NCBI RefSeq assembly: GCF_019145205.1
Contig: NZ_JAHSTT010000004.1
Location: forward strand, 248,001-312,000
DNA: 64,000 nt
DNA from: Pseudomonas khavaziana
GTDB lineage: Bacteria; Pseudomonadota; Gammaproteobacteria; Pseudomonadales; Pseudomonadaceae
Direction: 5' to 3'
Under the pieces are notes generated by a model. It did no database searches, had not been told where the DNA came from, and saw nothing but the letters and a program-made list of their open reading frames with translations. Position numbers and translations under genes: made by a program. This document shows, one piece after another, positions 8,546 through 17,344 of this stretch (its first letter is position 1; every line of letters starts with the position of its first letter).

Positions 8546-9088
8546 TCATCCCGCCAGCGCCTGGGCGACCGTCACGATGCGCGCGAATCGGTCATCCAGG
8601 ACCAGCTCCGTGCGTTGGCGAATCTCAGCCGGCGTGTAGACCCGACCGCTATGCGCATGGGTCATCGGAAAGGTCAGCGTCGCCTCGCTGACAAAATCCA
8701 CCGTAAAGCCGCTGTCCGCAGCCTGTCGTGTAGTGGTCTCGCAGCATTGCTCGGTGCGAATGCCGCTGATGATCAGCGTGTTGACGCCCATCTCCGTCAG
8801 GCGAGCAGCCAATGGCGTACCGGCAAAGGCACTGTGGTAGCGCTTGTGGATCACCAACTGCGGGTTTATCGACAATTCGCTCAATGCCCTGACGTTGCCC
8901 GATTGCATGGAGAAATGCCCCTGGTCTTCAACATGGAAGACTTGTATCACCGGGATGCCCTGCTGAACACAACCATCGATGAGGGCCTGCTGTTTTTCCA
9001 GATAATCGGGCAGGTCATTTTCGGACCAGTAGGTTGAATGCCGGAATGAATGCTGGGCGTCGATCACAATCAGGGCTTTACGGCTCAT
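8546..9088 (-). CDS. Cysteine hydrolase of the isochorismatase family
   Basis: The 180-residue protein shows the isochorismatase-like fold and its Asp-Lys-Cys triad: Asp10 in ALIVIDAQHSF, Lys in LVIHKRYHSAFAGTPL (about residue 102), and Cys in LIISGIRTEQCCETTTR (about residue 134). The family hydrolyses small amides or vinyl ethers such as nicotinamide, ureidoglycine-type compounds or isochorismate. Two adjacent cysteines at the active site make it closer to the nicotinamidase-like branch than to true isochorismatase. It sits 4 bases upstream of the GlxA-type regulator in the same direction. The substrate is not known. Confidence 0.85.
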   Translation of the reverse strand: MSRKALIVIDAQHSFRHSTYWSENDLPDYLEKQQALIDGCVQQGIPVIQVFHVEDQGHFSMQSGNVRALSELSINPQLVIHKRYHSAFAGTPLAARLTEMGVNTLIISGIRTEQCCETTTRQAADSGFTVDFVSEATLTFPMTHAHSGRVYTPAEIRQRTELVLDDRFARIVTVAQALAG

Positions 9089-9178
9089 GGGTTGTCCTTG
9101 TGGCTTGTATCAGTGACTGAACGATGCAGCCAGAGTAAGGTCAACACACTTCGCACGACAGACGCGCCACGGACTACT

Positions 9179-9712
9179 TCAGGACGGATTCGGACATCCT
9201 ACCGGCCACGCCATGGCGCATCGGCTGCCAGGTTCGAAGCCATGGGCATACTCATCCGCCAGGAGATTTTCCAAACGCTGATCGGTATGCGCTACAAAGC
9301 CCAGGCGCCGATAGAACGGGGCATTCCACGGCACCTGCAGGAAAGTGGTCAGCGTCACCGCACGCAGGTGCCGAGCACGTGCATGGCCCATCGCCGTTTC
9401 CACCAGCCTGCGACCCCAGCCTTGGCCTTGCAGCGGCTGGGCCACCGACACTTCATGGATATGCAGGTCATCACCGACAGACTCTGAGCTGAGGAAACCT
9501 TGAGGCTGGCCGCGTTCATCAACCACTACCCAACAGGTCATCAAGGCGATCCATTGCCGATGGCGCTCGACGCTGATCGGCGCGGCATCCGCCAGCCAGC
9601 CCAGCCCCTCGATTGCCCGGAACGCTTGGGCGGCAGAGCGCTCGATGGCGGGCAATAGCCCGGCATCGTCCGTGCGCGCCAAGCGAATGTGAGCGGGCCG
9701 CTCAGCACCCAC
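9179..9712 (-). CDS. GNAT family N-acetyltransferase
   Basis: The 177-residue protein carries the GNAT core: HIHEVSVAQPLQGQGWGRRLVE (acetyl-CoA pyrophosphate loop, about 95-115) and the last motif APFYRRLGFVAHTDQR (about 137-152). Members acetylate amines on small molecules or proteins using acetyl-CoA. Its start overlaps the end of the YeeE/YedE gene by 11 bases on the same strand, which suggests translational coupling. No substrate can be assigned. Confidence 0.85.
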   Translation of the reverse strand: MGAERPAHIRLARTDDAGLLPAIERSAAQAFRAIEGLGWLADAAPISVERHRQWIALMTCWVVVDERGQPQGFLSSESVGDDLHIHEVSVAQPLQGQGWGRRLVETAMGHARARHLRAVTLTTFLQVPWNAPFYRRLGFVAHTDQRLENLLADEYAHGFEPGSRCAMAWPVGCPNPS

Positions 9713-10913
9713 TCAAGGCCACCTGGGGCCGTTCGCCCGCAAAGAAGAAGGGCCGCAAGCGCACGCCCACGCCGTTGCCGATAAAGGCCGCCACCAGCCA
9801 CACCCAGCCATGCAGGCTGCCCGAGGCGATGCCACTGAAGTACGCGCCGATGTTGCAGCCATAGGCCAGGCGCGAACCGTAGCCGAGCATCAGGCCGCCG
9901 ATCACAGCCGCGATCAACGAGCGCGCCGGAATATTCAGGCTGGGCGCAAAACGCCCGGCCAGGCCCGCAGCCAGCAGCGCGCCGAGGACAATGCCGATGT
10001 CCATGACGCTGGTGATGTCTTCCCATACCGGCGCGGCCAGGGCCTTGGCATTGGCCGGCATCTGCCAGAACGCCCAGCTGGCGACGTCCACGCCCAGCCC
10101 GCTCGCCACCTTGGCGCCCCACAGCGCGAACGCCGAGGTAATGCCCCACGGCCGCCCGGCCAGGGCCAGGGTGGCGTAGTTGAGCAGCGCCAGGCCAATC
10201 GCGCCCCACACCAGCGGCCAGGGTCCGCGCAGGAAGCGGCGTAGCCCTTGGTGCTCGCTTTGCACGCCTTGTTCAAGCTGGCCGTGACGGCGCTTTTCCA
10301 GGCGCACGGTCACCATTGCAATCAGCGCGAACACCACCAGGCTCAGGACCAATGCCGGCAGCACACCGAAACTCTTGACGATGGACACCGCGGGGAACGA
10401 CGGCAACGCAAACCACCAATCGACGTGATGGGTGGCGATCAACGAGCCACAGATAAAGAACAGCAGCGTCACCAACATCCGCGCATTCCCGCCGCCCACC
10501 GTGAACAAAGTGCCCGATGCACAGCCGCCGCCCAATTGCATGCCGATTCCGAAGATAAACGCCCCGAACACCACTGACACACCGGCCGGCGCCACCAGCC
10601 CGGCCACCGGCTGGCCGAACAAGGTGCCCGCGCCCAGCGCCGGAAAAAACAGCACCACCGCCACCGCCAGCATCACCATCTGCGCACGCAAGCCAGCGCC
10701 ACGCCGATCATTGATAAACACGCGCCAGGCCGAGGTGAAACCGAAGGCGGCATGGTAGAGGGTCAGGCCCAGGGCGGCGCCGACCACCAGCAACAACACC
10801 TGGCGTGCGCCCACACTGTTTTGCAGGAACAGAGCGCCCGCCACCAGCAGAATAAAAGCGATCAGTGGCGCGGCAGGCTTGCGCGCAGGCGCCAGGGAAA
10901 GGGAGGTGCTCAT
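9702..10913 (-). CDS. YeeE/YedE family membrane protein (thiosulfate/sulfur-compound transporter type)
   Basis: The 403-residue protein is very hydrophobic with about ten membrane segments and two repeated halves. Each half has the family cysteine motif: GMQLGGGCASGTLFTVGGGN (about 125-145) and GYGSRLAYGCNIGAYFSGIA (about 347-366). In the characterised member (TsuA) such cysteines relay thiosulfate across the inner membrane. Conserved GxxxxxGC patterns in both halves indicate a functional protein. The substrate here may be thiosulfate or another sulfur compound; this is by family. It is the first gene of a two-gene unit with the overlapping GNAT. Confidence 0.87.
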   Translation of the reverse strand: MSTSLSLAPARKPAAPLIAFILLVAGALFLQNSVGARQVLLLVVGAALGLTLYHAAFGFTSAWRVFINDRRGAGLRAQMVMLAVAVVLFFPALGAGTLFGQPVAGLVAPAGVSVVFGAFIFGIGMQLGGGCASGTLFTVGGGNARMLVTLLFFICGSLIATHHVDWWFALPSFPAVSIVKSFGVLPALVLSLVVFALIAMVTVRLEKRRHGQLEQGVQSEHQGLRRFLRGPWPLVWGAIGLALLNYATLALAGRPWGITSAFALWGAKVASGLGVDVASWAFWQMPANAKALAAPVWEDITSVMDIGIVLGALLAAGLAGRFAPSLNIPARSLIAAVIGGLMLGYGSRLAYGCNIGAYFSGIASGSLHGWVWLVAAFIGNGVGVRLRPFFFAGERPQVALSGC

Positions 10914-10966
10914 GGGGATCTCGATTGGTTGGAAGGAGGCCAGTATAGACCCTTAAGTTGCGGGTC

Positions 10967-11584
10967 CTATTTGAGGCTCAAGGAATTCCACGCGGCGTCG
11001 GCCAGCAGCTCACGGTACTCAAAAGGGCTCTTCTTGACCTTCGCCGACAACCACGCGCGGGAGTAGCTTTCCGCCGCGCCAATGATCAACGAAGGGATAA
11101 GTTCTGCTGGCAAATGGTTGAAGTGCTCCTTGCGCCCTTCCCCACTCATCCAGGCTTTCAACTGCTGGTTGCGCTGCTGGTTGCGTGCGATCAGCTCGTC
11201 CTTGAACGGGCCGTTGGACACGGCGAAACGGCTCTGGAACACAAACCGTGCCCACTCCGGCTGCGCGCTGACCCATTCAACATAGCTGTACACCAGGCCG
11301 ACCACGCCAGCGTGGGCCGTATCCGCCGCTTGCAGGTAGCGATCACGCAAACTGGCCTGGTCTTCCAGCGCAGCGAAGAACAGCGCCGCCACCAAACCCT
11401 CTTTATTGCCGAAGTGGTGATAGATAGCGCCGACGCTGGTATCACAGCGCGCGCGGATGGTTTCGATATTGGTCGCTTCGATACCTGCCTCGTTAAAGCA
11501 CGCCAGCGCTTCACGCAGGATGGTGCGTTTGAGGTCGCTGCGCCGACCGGGAAAGGTGCGCTCGATAAGATCGATGGAGTGCAT
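10967..11584 (-). CDS. TetR/AcrR family regulator
   Basis: The 205-residue protein has the N-terminal TetR helix-turn-helix (ILREALACFNEAGIEATNIE, then TSVGAIYHHFGNKEGLVAAL, residues about 20-70) and a helical ligand domain. It is divergent from the hot-dog thioesterase gene, and the shared intergenic region holds two palindromes (11661-11693). That layout suggests it represses the thioesterase and itself. The ligand could be an acyl-CoA, as for related TetR regulators of fatty-acid genes, but this is inference. Confidence 0.88.
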   Translation of the reverse strand: MHSIDLIERTFPGRRSDLKRTILREALACFNEAGIEATNIETIRARCDTSVGAIYHHFGNKEGLVAALFFAALEDQASLRDRYLQAADTAHAGVVGLVYSYVEWVSAQPEWARFVFQSRFAVSNGPFKDELIARNQQRNQQLKAWMSGEGRKEHFNHLPAELIPSLIIGAAESYSRAWLSAKVKKSPFEYRELLADAAWNSLSLK

Positions 11585-11660
11585 GGGGGGACGCCAAATA
11601 AAAACAGTTTATAGGTTGAGCGACCGCCAGAGAAAGCCTGGTTGACAGACTGGGAAATAA

Positions 11661-11693
11661 CGGAATATTGTTCCGTTGCAGAATATTATTCTG
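11661..11693. promoter_or_regulatory. Tandem palindromes, likely TetR operator
   Basis: CGGAATATTGTTCCG (11661-11675) and CAGAATATTATTCTG (11679-11693) are two perfect 5+5 palindromes whose centres are 18 bases apart. They lie 25 to 57 bases upstream of the hot-dog gene and upstream of the divergent TetR gene, as expected for a two-dimer TetR operator. Confidence 0.65.
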
Positions 11694-11717
11694 TAAATAA
11701 CTTCTGAGGATACTCCT

Positions 11718-12158
11718 ATGAGCCAAGCCCTGAGCATGTTCAATAGCGTCGGCCCGGCTGCATTCAGCAACCTGGCCTGTCAAATGGCCCCCTACTTCAG
11801 CACGATCACGCCGCAAATCGCTGAGCTGAAGCCCAACCACGCGGTAGTCACCGTGCCGTTTCGCAAGGAAATCACTAATCACCTGGCCTCGGTGCACGCC
11901 ATCGCGCTGTGCAACGCTGCCGAACTGGCCGGCGGCATGATGACCGATGCGTCGATCCCCCCTGGCGCGCGCTGGATCCCCAAGGGCATGAGCGTGGAAT
12001 ACCTGGCCAAGGCGAAAACCGATATCCGCGCGGTCGCCGACGGCAGCGCCATCGATTGGCAGACTGCGGGGGACAAGATCGTACCGGTAGAGATCTTCGA
12101 TGCGGGCGACGTCAAGGTGTTCACCGCCCACATCACCATGAATGTGAAACTCGCATAG
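11718..12158 (+). CDS. Hot-dog fold thioesterase-like protein (DUF4442 / PaaI-like)
   Basis: The 146-residue protein has the hot-dog pattern: VTVPFRKEITNHLASVHAIALCNAAELAGG, in which the LASVHAIALCNAAE segment is the central helix start, and then WIPKGMSVEYLAKAKTDIRA. The DUF4442 branch lacks a proven common substrate but resembles acyl-CoA thioesterases. The ATG at 11718 has a GAGGATACT ribosome site. It is divergent from a TetR regulator with palindromic sites between them, so its expression is probably induced by a small molecule. Fold call is good; reaction is inferred. Confidence 0.75.
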   Translation: MSQALSMFNSVGPAAFSNLACQMAPYFSTITPQIAELKPNHAVVTVPFRKEITNHLASVHAIALCNAAELAGGMMTDASIPPGARWIPKGMSVEYLAKAKTDIRAVADGSAIDWQTAGDKIVPVEIFDAGDVKVFTAHITMNVKLA

Positions 12159-12170
12159 GCACACCGTCGT

Positions 12171-13388
12171 TCAGTGCCCCACCACCGCAGGCCCATTGGC
12201 AGACCGCCGTCCCGGCTTGAAACCATGGGCATGCGCCGTCCAGGCGATCAGCAACGCGAGGATGATCAATACCAGCATCGCCCAGGGAAACGCGGCCACG
12301 CCGCAGTGATCCAGCAACACTCCGCCGAGCACGCCACTGCCGGCAATCGCACTGTTCCACGCCACTACGTTCAGTGACAGCGCCACATCCGCGCCGTCAC
12401 CGGCGGCATCGGCCAGGGCGGTTTGCAGCAAGGTGGCGGCGCCACCAAAGCTCAGGCCCCATATCGCCACGCCGAGGTAGACCACTGCCGGCTGGCTGCC
12501 TAGCAGGCCGAACGCCACACAGATCGCCGCGAATGCCCCCAGGCTCGCCAACACGGTTTTGCGCAGCATCGGCTCGACCAAACGCGCCGTCAGCCAAATG
12601 CCCGCCAATGCGGCAACACCGAACACCAGCAGCACCAGGTCGACCCTGCTCGCCAAGCCAGCACGCGCCACGAATGGCGCAATGTAGGTGTACAGAATGT
12701 TGTGGGCCAGCATCCAACTGATGACGACCGCCAGCACCGGGCGTACCCCGGGCGTAGTCAGCACTTTGCCCAGGGATACGCGCTGATGCGCAGGCTGTGG
12801 TGGATAGTCCGGAACCTTCACCAGCACCCACACGATCAGCCCCAGGGTTAGCGCCGACATCAGGCCGAACGTGCTGCGCCAGCCCACCAGGCCACCGATC
12901 CAGGTGCCCAGCGGCACACCCAGTGACAGCGCAATCGGCGTGCCGACCATCGCCAACGCCAGTGCCTTGCCTTGCTGATGGGGCGCTACCATGCGCCGCG
13001 CATAACCGGCCAGCAGGCTCCAGGCCAACCCGGCTGAAACGCCGGCAAAGAAGCGCGCCACCAGGGTCACGCCATAATGGGACGACCACGCGGTGATGGA
13101 GTTGAACAACAAAAAACCAACGATGGTCAGCAACAGCACATTGCGCCGGCGCCAGCCGCGGGTGGCGATGGTCATTGGGATCACCGCCAGCACCGAGCCC
13201 AGCGCATAAGCGGTGACCATCTGCCCGGCCATGGACGGCGAAATGCCCAGGCCTGCGCTGATCAACGGCAGCAGGCCGGCGGGCAGGGTTTCGGTGACGA
13301 TGCAGATGAAACCGGTCATGGCCAGGGCGAGCAACGCGCCGATGGGCAGGCGTTCGGACGAGGCCGAGAGGCTGAGTGAGGGGGTCAT
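12171..13388 (-). CDS. MFS efflux transporter, DHA1 family
   Basis: The 405-residue protein from ATG 13388 (MTPSLSLSASSERLP) has AAGGAG at the correct distance. It shows twelve predicted membrane segments and the MFS motifs: ARFFAGVSAGLAWSLLAGYA (helix 4-5, antiporter motif region) and PIALSLGVPLGTWIGGLVGW (motif C-like Gly-rich helix 5). DHA1 proteins export sugars, purine ribosides or drugs with proton antiport. It is divergent from a TetR regulator at 13511 with matching half-sites between, so it is probably induced by its substrate. The substrate is unknown. Confidence 0.87.
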   Translation of the reverse strand: MTPSLSLSASSERLPIGALLALAMTGFICIVTETLPAGLLPLISAGLGISPSMAGQMVTAYALGSVLAVIPMTIATRGWRRRNVLLLTIVGFLLFNSITAWSSHYGVTLVARFFAGVSAGLAWSLLAGYARRMVAPHQQGKALALAMVGTPIALSLGVPLGTWIGGLVGWRSTFGLMSALTLGLIVWVLVKVPDYPPQPAHQRVSLGKVLTTPGVRPVLAVVISWMLAHNILYTYIAPFVARAGLASRVDLVLLVFGVAALAGIWLTARLVEPMLRKTVLASLGAFAAICVAFGLLGSQPAVVYLGVAIWGLSFGGAATLLQTALADAAGDGADVALSLNVVAWNSAIAGSGVLGGVLLDHCGVAAFPWAMLVLIILALLIAWTAHAHGFKPGRRSANGPAVVGH

Positions 13389-13408
13389 GGAATACTCCTT
13401 GGCGGACT

Positions 13409-13482
13409 TAAATACTGATCGATATAAATGTTGCACAGCGGGACACCGCATTGTCAACGACTTATGTATCGACTAGTATTTA
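13409..13482. promoter_or_regulatory. Inverted operator half-sites between MFS pump and TetR gene
   Basis: TAAATACTGATCGATA (13409-13424) and, in the opposite orientation, TATCGACTAGTATTTA (13467-13482) are near-perfect inverted copies about 42 bases apart. One lies by each divergent promoter. They are good candidates for TetR-binding sites. Confidence 0.55.
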
Positions 13483-13510
13483 TCTCATCTCCCCCAAGAG
13501 GATTGCCGTC

Positions 13511-14167
13511 ATGGCGCAAATGGGCCGCCCCCGCAGCTTCGACCGAGAACAGGCCGTTGAACAGGCCATGCACCTGTTCTGGCAGCACGGCTACGACGCC
13601 ACCTCCCTTGCCCAACTCAAAACGGGCCTGGGTGGCGGGATTTCCGCACCGAGTTTCTACGCCGCGTTCGGCTCCAAGGAAGCACTGTTCGATGAGTGCG
13701 TGCAGCGCTACCTGGCGACCTACGCCCAGGTCACCGAATGCCTGTGGGATGAAAGCCTGCCGCCACGCCGGGCCGTCGAAACCGCATTGCGCCAGTCAGC
13801 GCGCATGCAATGCGACGACGCCCACCCCAAGGGCTGCATGGTGACACTGGGGGTGATGAGCGCACCGAGCCCGGAGCATGCACGGGTGGTGGATGCGCTG
13901 ACCCAATCCCGGGCGCGCACCCGCGCGGGGATTGTCGCGTGTGTACAGCGGGCGATCCAGGCCGGCCAGTTGCCGGACACGCTGAATGTTGAGGCGATGG
14001 CGACCGTGTTCGATTGCTTCTTGCAGGGCGTGTCGATCCAGGCGCGGGATAACACACCCCATGAGCAGATCGATGCGGCGATCAACCATCTGCTGTTGAC
14101 CTGGGACATCGCGGCATCTACGGCAGCGCCCATTCGTCCCGGCGCGCCAGCGCTGTTGAAAACATGA
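13511..14167 (+). CDS. TetR/AcrR family regulator of the divergent MFS pump
   Basis: The 218-residue protein from ATG 13511 (MAQMGRPRSFDREQAVEQAM) has the typical GRPRSFD start, a TetR helix-turn-helix (FWQHGYDATSLAQLKTGLGG, then SFYAAFGSKEALFDECV, residues about 17-60) and a C-terminal ligand domain of the YxaF/NemR-like kind. AGAGGA upstream supports this start over one 20 codons earlier. Its divergent neighbour is an MFS exporter. Regulation of that pump is the natural reading. Confidence 0.87.
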   Translation: MAQMGRPRSFDREQAVEQAMHLFWQHGYDATSLAQLKTGLGGGISAPSFYAAFGSKEALFDECVQRYLATYAQVTECLWDESLPPRRAVETALRQSARMQCDDAHPKGCMVTLGVMSAPSPEHARVVDALTQSRARTRAGIVACVQRAIQAGQLPDTLNVEAMATVFDCFLQGVSIQARDNTPHEQIDAAINHLLLTWDIAASTAAPIRPGAPALLKT

Positions 14168-14214
14168 CAGCCGTAAAGGCGAACACGGTCGCACAATCTA
14201 TTTGATGCCCCGCG

Positions 14215-14312
14215 CTGCAAATGTGGGGGGCTTGCTCCCGATGAGGGAGCGTCAGTCAATACATAGGGGGCTGGCCCACCGCCATAGGGCAAGCCACCTC
14301 ACACATTTGCAG
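14215..14312. repeat. Degenerate REP pair
   Basis: GCTGCAAATGTGGGGGGCTT at 14215 and an inverted, imperfect partner ending near 14312 (AGGGCAAGCCACCTCACACA within it) form a decayed REP pair. Its right arm overlaps the last codons of the histidine kinase gene. Confidence 0.65.
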
Positions 14313-15609
14313 CGCTCGGCATCACGCGGGTGAAATTGAGGATGACCGTAAACCTCTGTTGCTCACGGATCACCTCAATCTGCCAGCCCAGCTTTGCGCA
14401 TAACTGCCGCATCAACTGCAACCCAAGGCCATACCCAAAATCATCGGATTCCTGCCGCGGCTTGGCCTCGCTGATGTGGTTGGCAATCACCAGCCGGGGG
14501 TATTTGAAACTGATATCCACCGTGCCTTCTTCAGCGTATTGCAGGGCATTGCGCAGGAAGTTGCCGATCACGATGCGGCATGCGGTGGGAGGCAATCGGC
14601 AAGGTCCGTTCTGGATGTCGATGCTCAACTCAATATCCCGGTTACCGATCAGGTAGCGGTGTTTTTCAATCAAGTCGCCCACCAGTTCGCTCAGGTCAAC
14701 GTCTTCTTCCGGCAGCGGCTCGGGACCCTCGCGGCTCATCCACAGCAATGTCTCGGCGATCAGTTGCATATTCAGCACCGAGCGTTCTATGCGCTGCAAT
14801 GAGGGTGGCAGCACACCGCCCGATTGCAGGGCCAACAATTCGATAGTGGCCTTGAGCACCGCCAATGGCGTGCGCAGTTCATGGCTGGTGTAGCGCAACA
14901 GGCGACCTTCTCGCTGGCTGGCGGCCTGCACCTGCTCGACACTTTTGGCCAGGGCGTCAGCCAGCATGTTGAACTCCTTGAAACTGAAACCCGGCCGTGT
15001 GCCGGTCAGTGCCTCAGGGTCTTTGAGTGTGCCGGACCATTGCACCAGGCGCCCCAGCGGCCGAACCAGCCACCAGACCAGCAAGGCGATGATGATCAGC
15101 GCCGGCACGAAGACAGCCAGGCTGATGAACTTGACACTCTCTATGACCTGATCGAAATAGGCGTCAGACAACGGCGTCTCGACCTCACCCCCGGCTTCCT
15201 TATCGTGGTCGATGTCGTACATGTAGAGGGTTTTGCCGTCACCCAGGGGCTGTTCAAGGATGATCTGGAATGGCTCGTCGTCTTCATCGGAATAGAGATC
15301 GCCGAAGATATTCACCGCACCGAAGGACAGATTCGGCGGTGTATTGAGCAACTCACGGACGTCCTGCGGCAACGCCTCCTTGCCGATGACGCTGGTATAG
15401 AAATAATTGTGCGGCGTCGGCGTGGTCGGGTCCTGCTTGTAGTGCCGGAGAAAATACTGGGCCTCCTCCTCCATCATCGCGCTGGCGGTATAGAACAGGC
15501 CGCGCACGGTAAATTCAGGCAGCAGCTTACTGTAGATCACCAGCACCACGGCAATCAGACACAGGAAACTGCCGCTGATTACCCACTTCAGGCTCAGGCC
15601 TTTACGCAT
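14299..15609 (-). CDS. Sensor histidine kinase
   Basis: The 436-residue protein has a first membrane helix at about 9-31, a periplasmic region of about 130 residues rich in acidic residues (YSDEDDEPF; DIDHDKEAGGE), a second helix at about 161-182, a HAMP-like stretch, and a kinase core. His243 in RYTSHELRTPLAVLKA is the phosphorylated residue. IVIGNFLRNALQYAE is the N box and DDFGYGLGLQLM the G box. It overlaps the upstream response regulator gene by 8 bases, so the pair is co-translated. The acidic sensor loop could bind cations; that is a guess. Signal unknown. Confidence 0.92.
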   Translation of the reverse strand: MRKGLSLKWVISGSFLCLIAVVLVIYSKLLPEFTVRGLFYTASAMMEEEAQYFLRHYKQDPTTPTPHNYFYTSVIGKEALPQDVRELLNTPPNLSFGAVNIFGDLYSDEDDEPFQIILEQPLGDGKTLYMYDIDHDKEAGGEVETPLSDAYFDQVIESVKFISLAVFVPALIIIALLVWWLVRPLGRLVQWSGTLKDPEALTGTRPGFSFKEFNMLADALAKSVEQVQAASQREGRLLRYTSHELRTPLAVLKATIELLALQSGGVLPPSLQRIERSVLNMQLIAETLLWMSREGPEPLPEEDVDLSELVGDLIEKHRYLIGNRDIELSIDIQNGPCRLPPTACRIVIGNFLRNALQYAEEGTVDISFKYPRLVIANHISEAKPRQESDDFGYGLGLQLMRQLCAKLGWQIEVIREQQRFTVILNFTRVMPSAANV

Positions 15610-16276
15610 GGGGTTTTACCTGAATGCCGACACCCGCCAGGGTATGGATCAACGGCCGGCCAAAAGGCTTGTCCACGGCCTTGCGCAACCGATGCATATG
15701 CACCTTGAGCGTATCAGTGTCGGGTGGCTCATCGCCCCAGATCTTCGCTTCCAGGCGTTCTCGGGAAACGGGTTGGGGACTTGCGCGCATCAGGCTCTCC
15801 AACAAGGTCCAGCAAATGGGTGACAAATGCAGCTCCTGACCCGCGCGGCTGACTTTGCGGGTAGTCAGTTCCATCACCAGATCATCTACTTGCAAACGAC
15901 TGGTCTGACCGCTGCGGCGCAGGCTCAGTGCACGAATCCTGGCAAGCAGTTCAGCCAATTCGAAAGGCTTGACCAGGTAGTCGTCGGCGCCCGCAGCAAA
16001 ACTGGCGAGCTTGTCAGACAAGGCGTCCAGCGAAGTCAGCATCAAGATGGGCGTCTGGATGCCTTGCTGGCGCAGCCGCTCGCATAATTGCTGGCCGTCC
16101 AGTCGCGGCAGCATGATATCGAGGAGAATCACGTCGTAATGCTGGTTGAGGGCCAGGTTGAGCCCGGTCTGGCCATTTGTGACGTGGTCGCAGACGATGC
16201 CGCTGATCTCCAGGTACTCGATGACGGTGGTGGCCAGGTCCAGGTTGTCCTCGACCAGCAGCAAGTGGATATGCAC
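15602..16276 (-). CDS. OmpR-family response regulator
   Basis: The 224-residue protein has a receiver domain (residues 4-115; phosphoacceptor Asp53 in VILLDIMLPRLDG, conserved Lys in DDYLVKPFELAEL) and an OmpR-type winged helix (about 130-222; SPICWTLLESLMRASPQPVS, then VKVHMHRLRKAVDKP-like recognition segment). It is the partner of the overlapping histidine kinase. Targets are unknown, but the divergent region towards 16408 with small lipoprotein genes could be one; this is inference. Confidence 0.93.
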   Translation of the reverse strand: MHIHLLLVEDNLDLATTVIEYLEISGIVCDHVTNGQTGLNLALNQHYDVILLDIMLPRLDGQQLCERLRQQGIQTPILMLTSLDALSDKLASFAAGADDYLVKPFELAELLARIRALSLRRSGQTSRLQVDDLVMELTTRKVSRAGQELHLSPICWTLLESLMRASPQPVSRERLEAKIWGDEPPDTDTLKVHMHRLRKAVDKPFGRPLIHTLAGVGIQVKPHA

Positions 16277-16407
16277 GGAAGAAACCTCAGACAGGTGCAG
16301 AGGTTTGAAGGATAACGGAAGTCGAGCGGTTCCCTGCGGGTGTTTACCTGACGTTAACCCAGCGCCGATTAAGCTGAGGTTCCTCTAGTCCAGAGCTCGT
16401 CATCGCC

Positions 16408-16581
16408 ATGAACCTGTCTTCGATGATCAAAGGCGTCCTGCTAGCCTTGATTTTCCTCACACTGCTGGTCGGTTGCCTGCCACCGCAAGCTCAGCGGGTG
16501 CGTATGGGAGGCAATAGCTGGTTTCCGATTGGCCACAACATCGAGCACTCAGGGTCGTGGTATGTCACCCGTGCATGCTGA
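16408..16581 (+). CDS. Small lipoprotein, 57 aa
   Basis: Direct translation gives MNLSSMIKGVLLALIFLTLL followed by VGCLPPQ and a polar tail ending SWYVTRAC. LLVGC at residues 19-23 is a lipobox (Cys23), so the mature protein would be a lipid-anchored peptide of about 35 residues. It is divergent from the two-component regulator genes and may be a target. No clear ribosome site precedes the ATG, and ATG at codon 6 is an alternative start. No family recognised. Confidence 0.55.
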   Translation: MNLSSMIKGVLLALIFLTLLVGCLPPQAQRVRMGGNSWFPIGHNIEHSGSWYVTRAC

Positions 16582-16864
16582 TGACGTCGGCGCCAGCTAT
16601 ACCAACCAGTTGGTCGCCTGTGTGGTGCTGATTGTGTGTGTGTCGGTTGCGGTGGGTATCTATATCGCGCGCTTGAATGCCCATGTTGATAAGCAACGCG
16701 AGCTGGCGTCGGTGTATCTGCACGAATGTCATAATGGGCGCGGGGGTTTTATTGTCTACCCTGATGGCAGACGCAGCGCAGACGACTGCTACACCGCCAC
16801 AGGGGGTAAATCGACGGATGCCGACGAGCCACAGGATCTTCCTGGCTTGCTTGGGGCTCAATAG
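16562..16864 (+). CDS. Small membrane-anchored hypothetical protein
   Basis: The 100-residue protein from ATG 16562 (MSPVHADDVGASYTNQL) has one hydrophobic helix (VACVVLIVCVSVAVGIYIA, about residues 19-37) and then a soluble tail with a cysteine pair (YLHECHNGRG and SADDCYTATGG) that could be disulfide-bonded in the periplasm. The start overlaps the preceding small lipoprotein by 20 bases in another frame, which suggests coupling. A longer start at 16529 is possible. I do not recognise a family. Confidence 0.5.
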   Translation: MSPVHADDVGASYTNQLVACVVLIVCVSVAVGIYIARLNAHVDKQRELASVYLHECHNGRGGFIVYPDGRRSADDCYTATGGKSTDADEPQDLPGLLGAQ

Positions 16865-16954
16865 CGTTGAATTCATCTGACCCTGCGTTGAATCCGCGCA
16901 GGCTTTTGACGGTAGAATCGCTGCGAATTGAGCTCCACCAAGGATAGGAAAGCA

Positions 16955-17344
16955 ATGTATTTCAATTTCATCACTCTCCTCACGCTCACATTGCTCACTG
17001 GTTGCGCAGCAATCCCCTACGAAAAGCCGCAAGACCAGTTGAGTATCCAGAAAGACTTGTCTTTAAAACCCGAGGAAATTGTCACAATGACCCAGGTGAA
17101 CTGGTGCGCCTACGCCTATGGTGAACTGACGCCTTGCCATCCTCAGGAAGCACTGGGGGTTCAGACTCGGACAAAATTGATATTGGCCAGTTACAACAAG
17201 CCCCACTACAAAACAATTGTTGAAGTACAAGCCAGCGATGTCATGTGCGCGCACCTACAAACGCCGGTAGACACCACTCCAAATCTGTTTTTGTTCGCGC
17301 TGCGTAATTGCATGGACTTGACCACCCATTTGCATTCGGCTTGA
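16955..17344 (+). CDS. Hypothetical lipoprotein with C-terminus replaced by an IS end
   Basis: From ATG 16955 the protein reads MYFNFITLLTLTLLTGCAAI, with lipobox LLTGC (Cys17). It has further cysteines in NWCAYAYGE, TPCHPQE and VMCAHLQ, so it is probably an outer- or inner-membrane periplasmic lipoprotein. The last eleven codons (CMDLTTHLHSA, from about 17309) and the stop are made of the IS21-type end repeats at 17308-17370. The native C-terminus is therefore lost. No family recognised; function may be impaired. Confidence 0.65.
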   Translation: MYFNFITLLTLTLLTGCAAIPYEKPQDQLSIQKDLSLKPEEIVTMTQVNWCAYAYGELTPCHPQEALGVQTRTKLILASYNKPHYKTIVEVQASDVMCAHLQTPVDTTPNLFLFALRNCMDLTTHLHSA

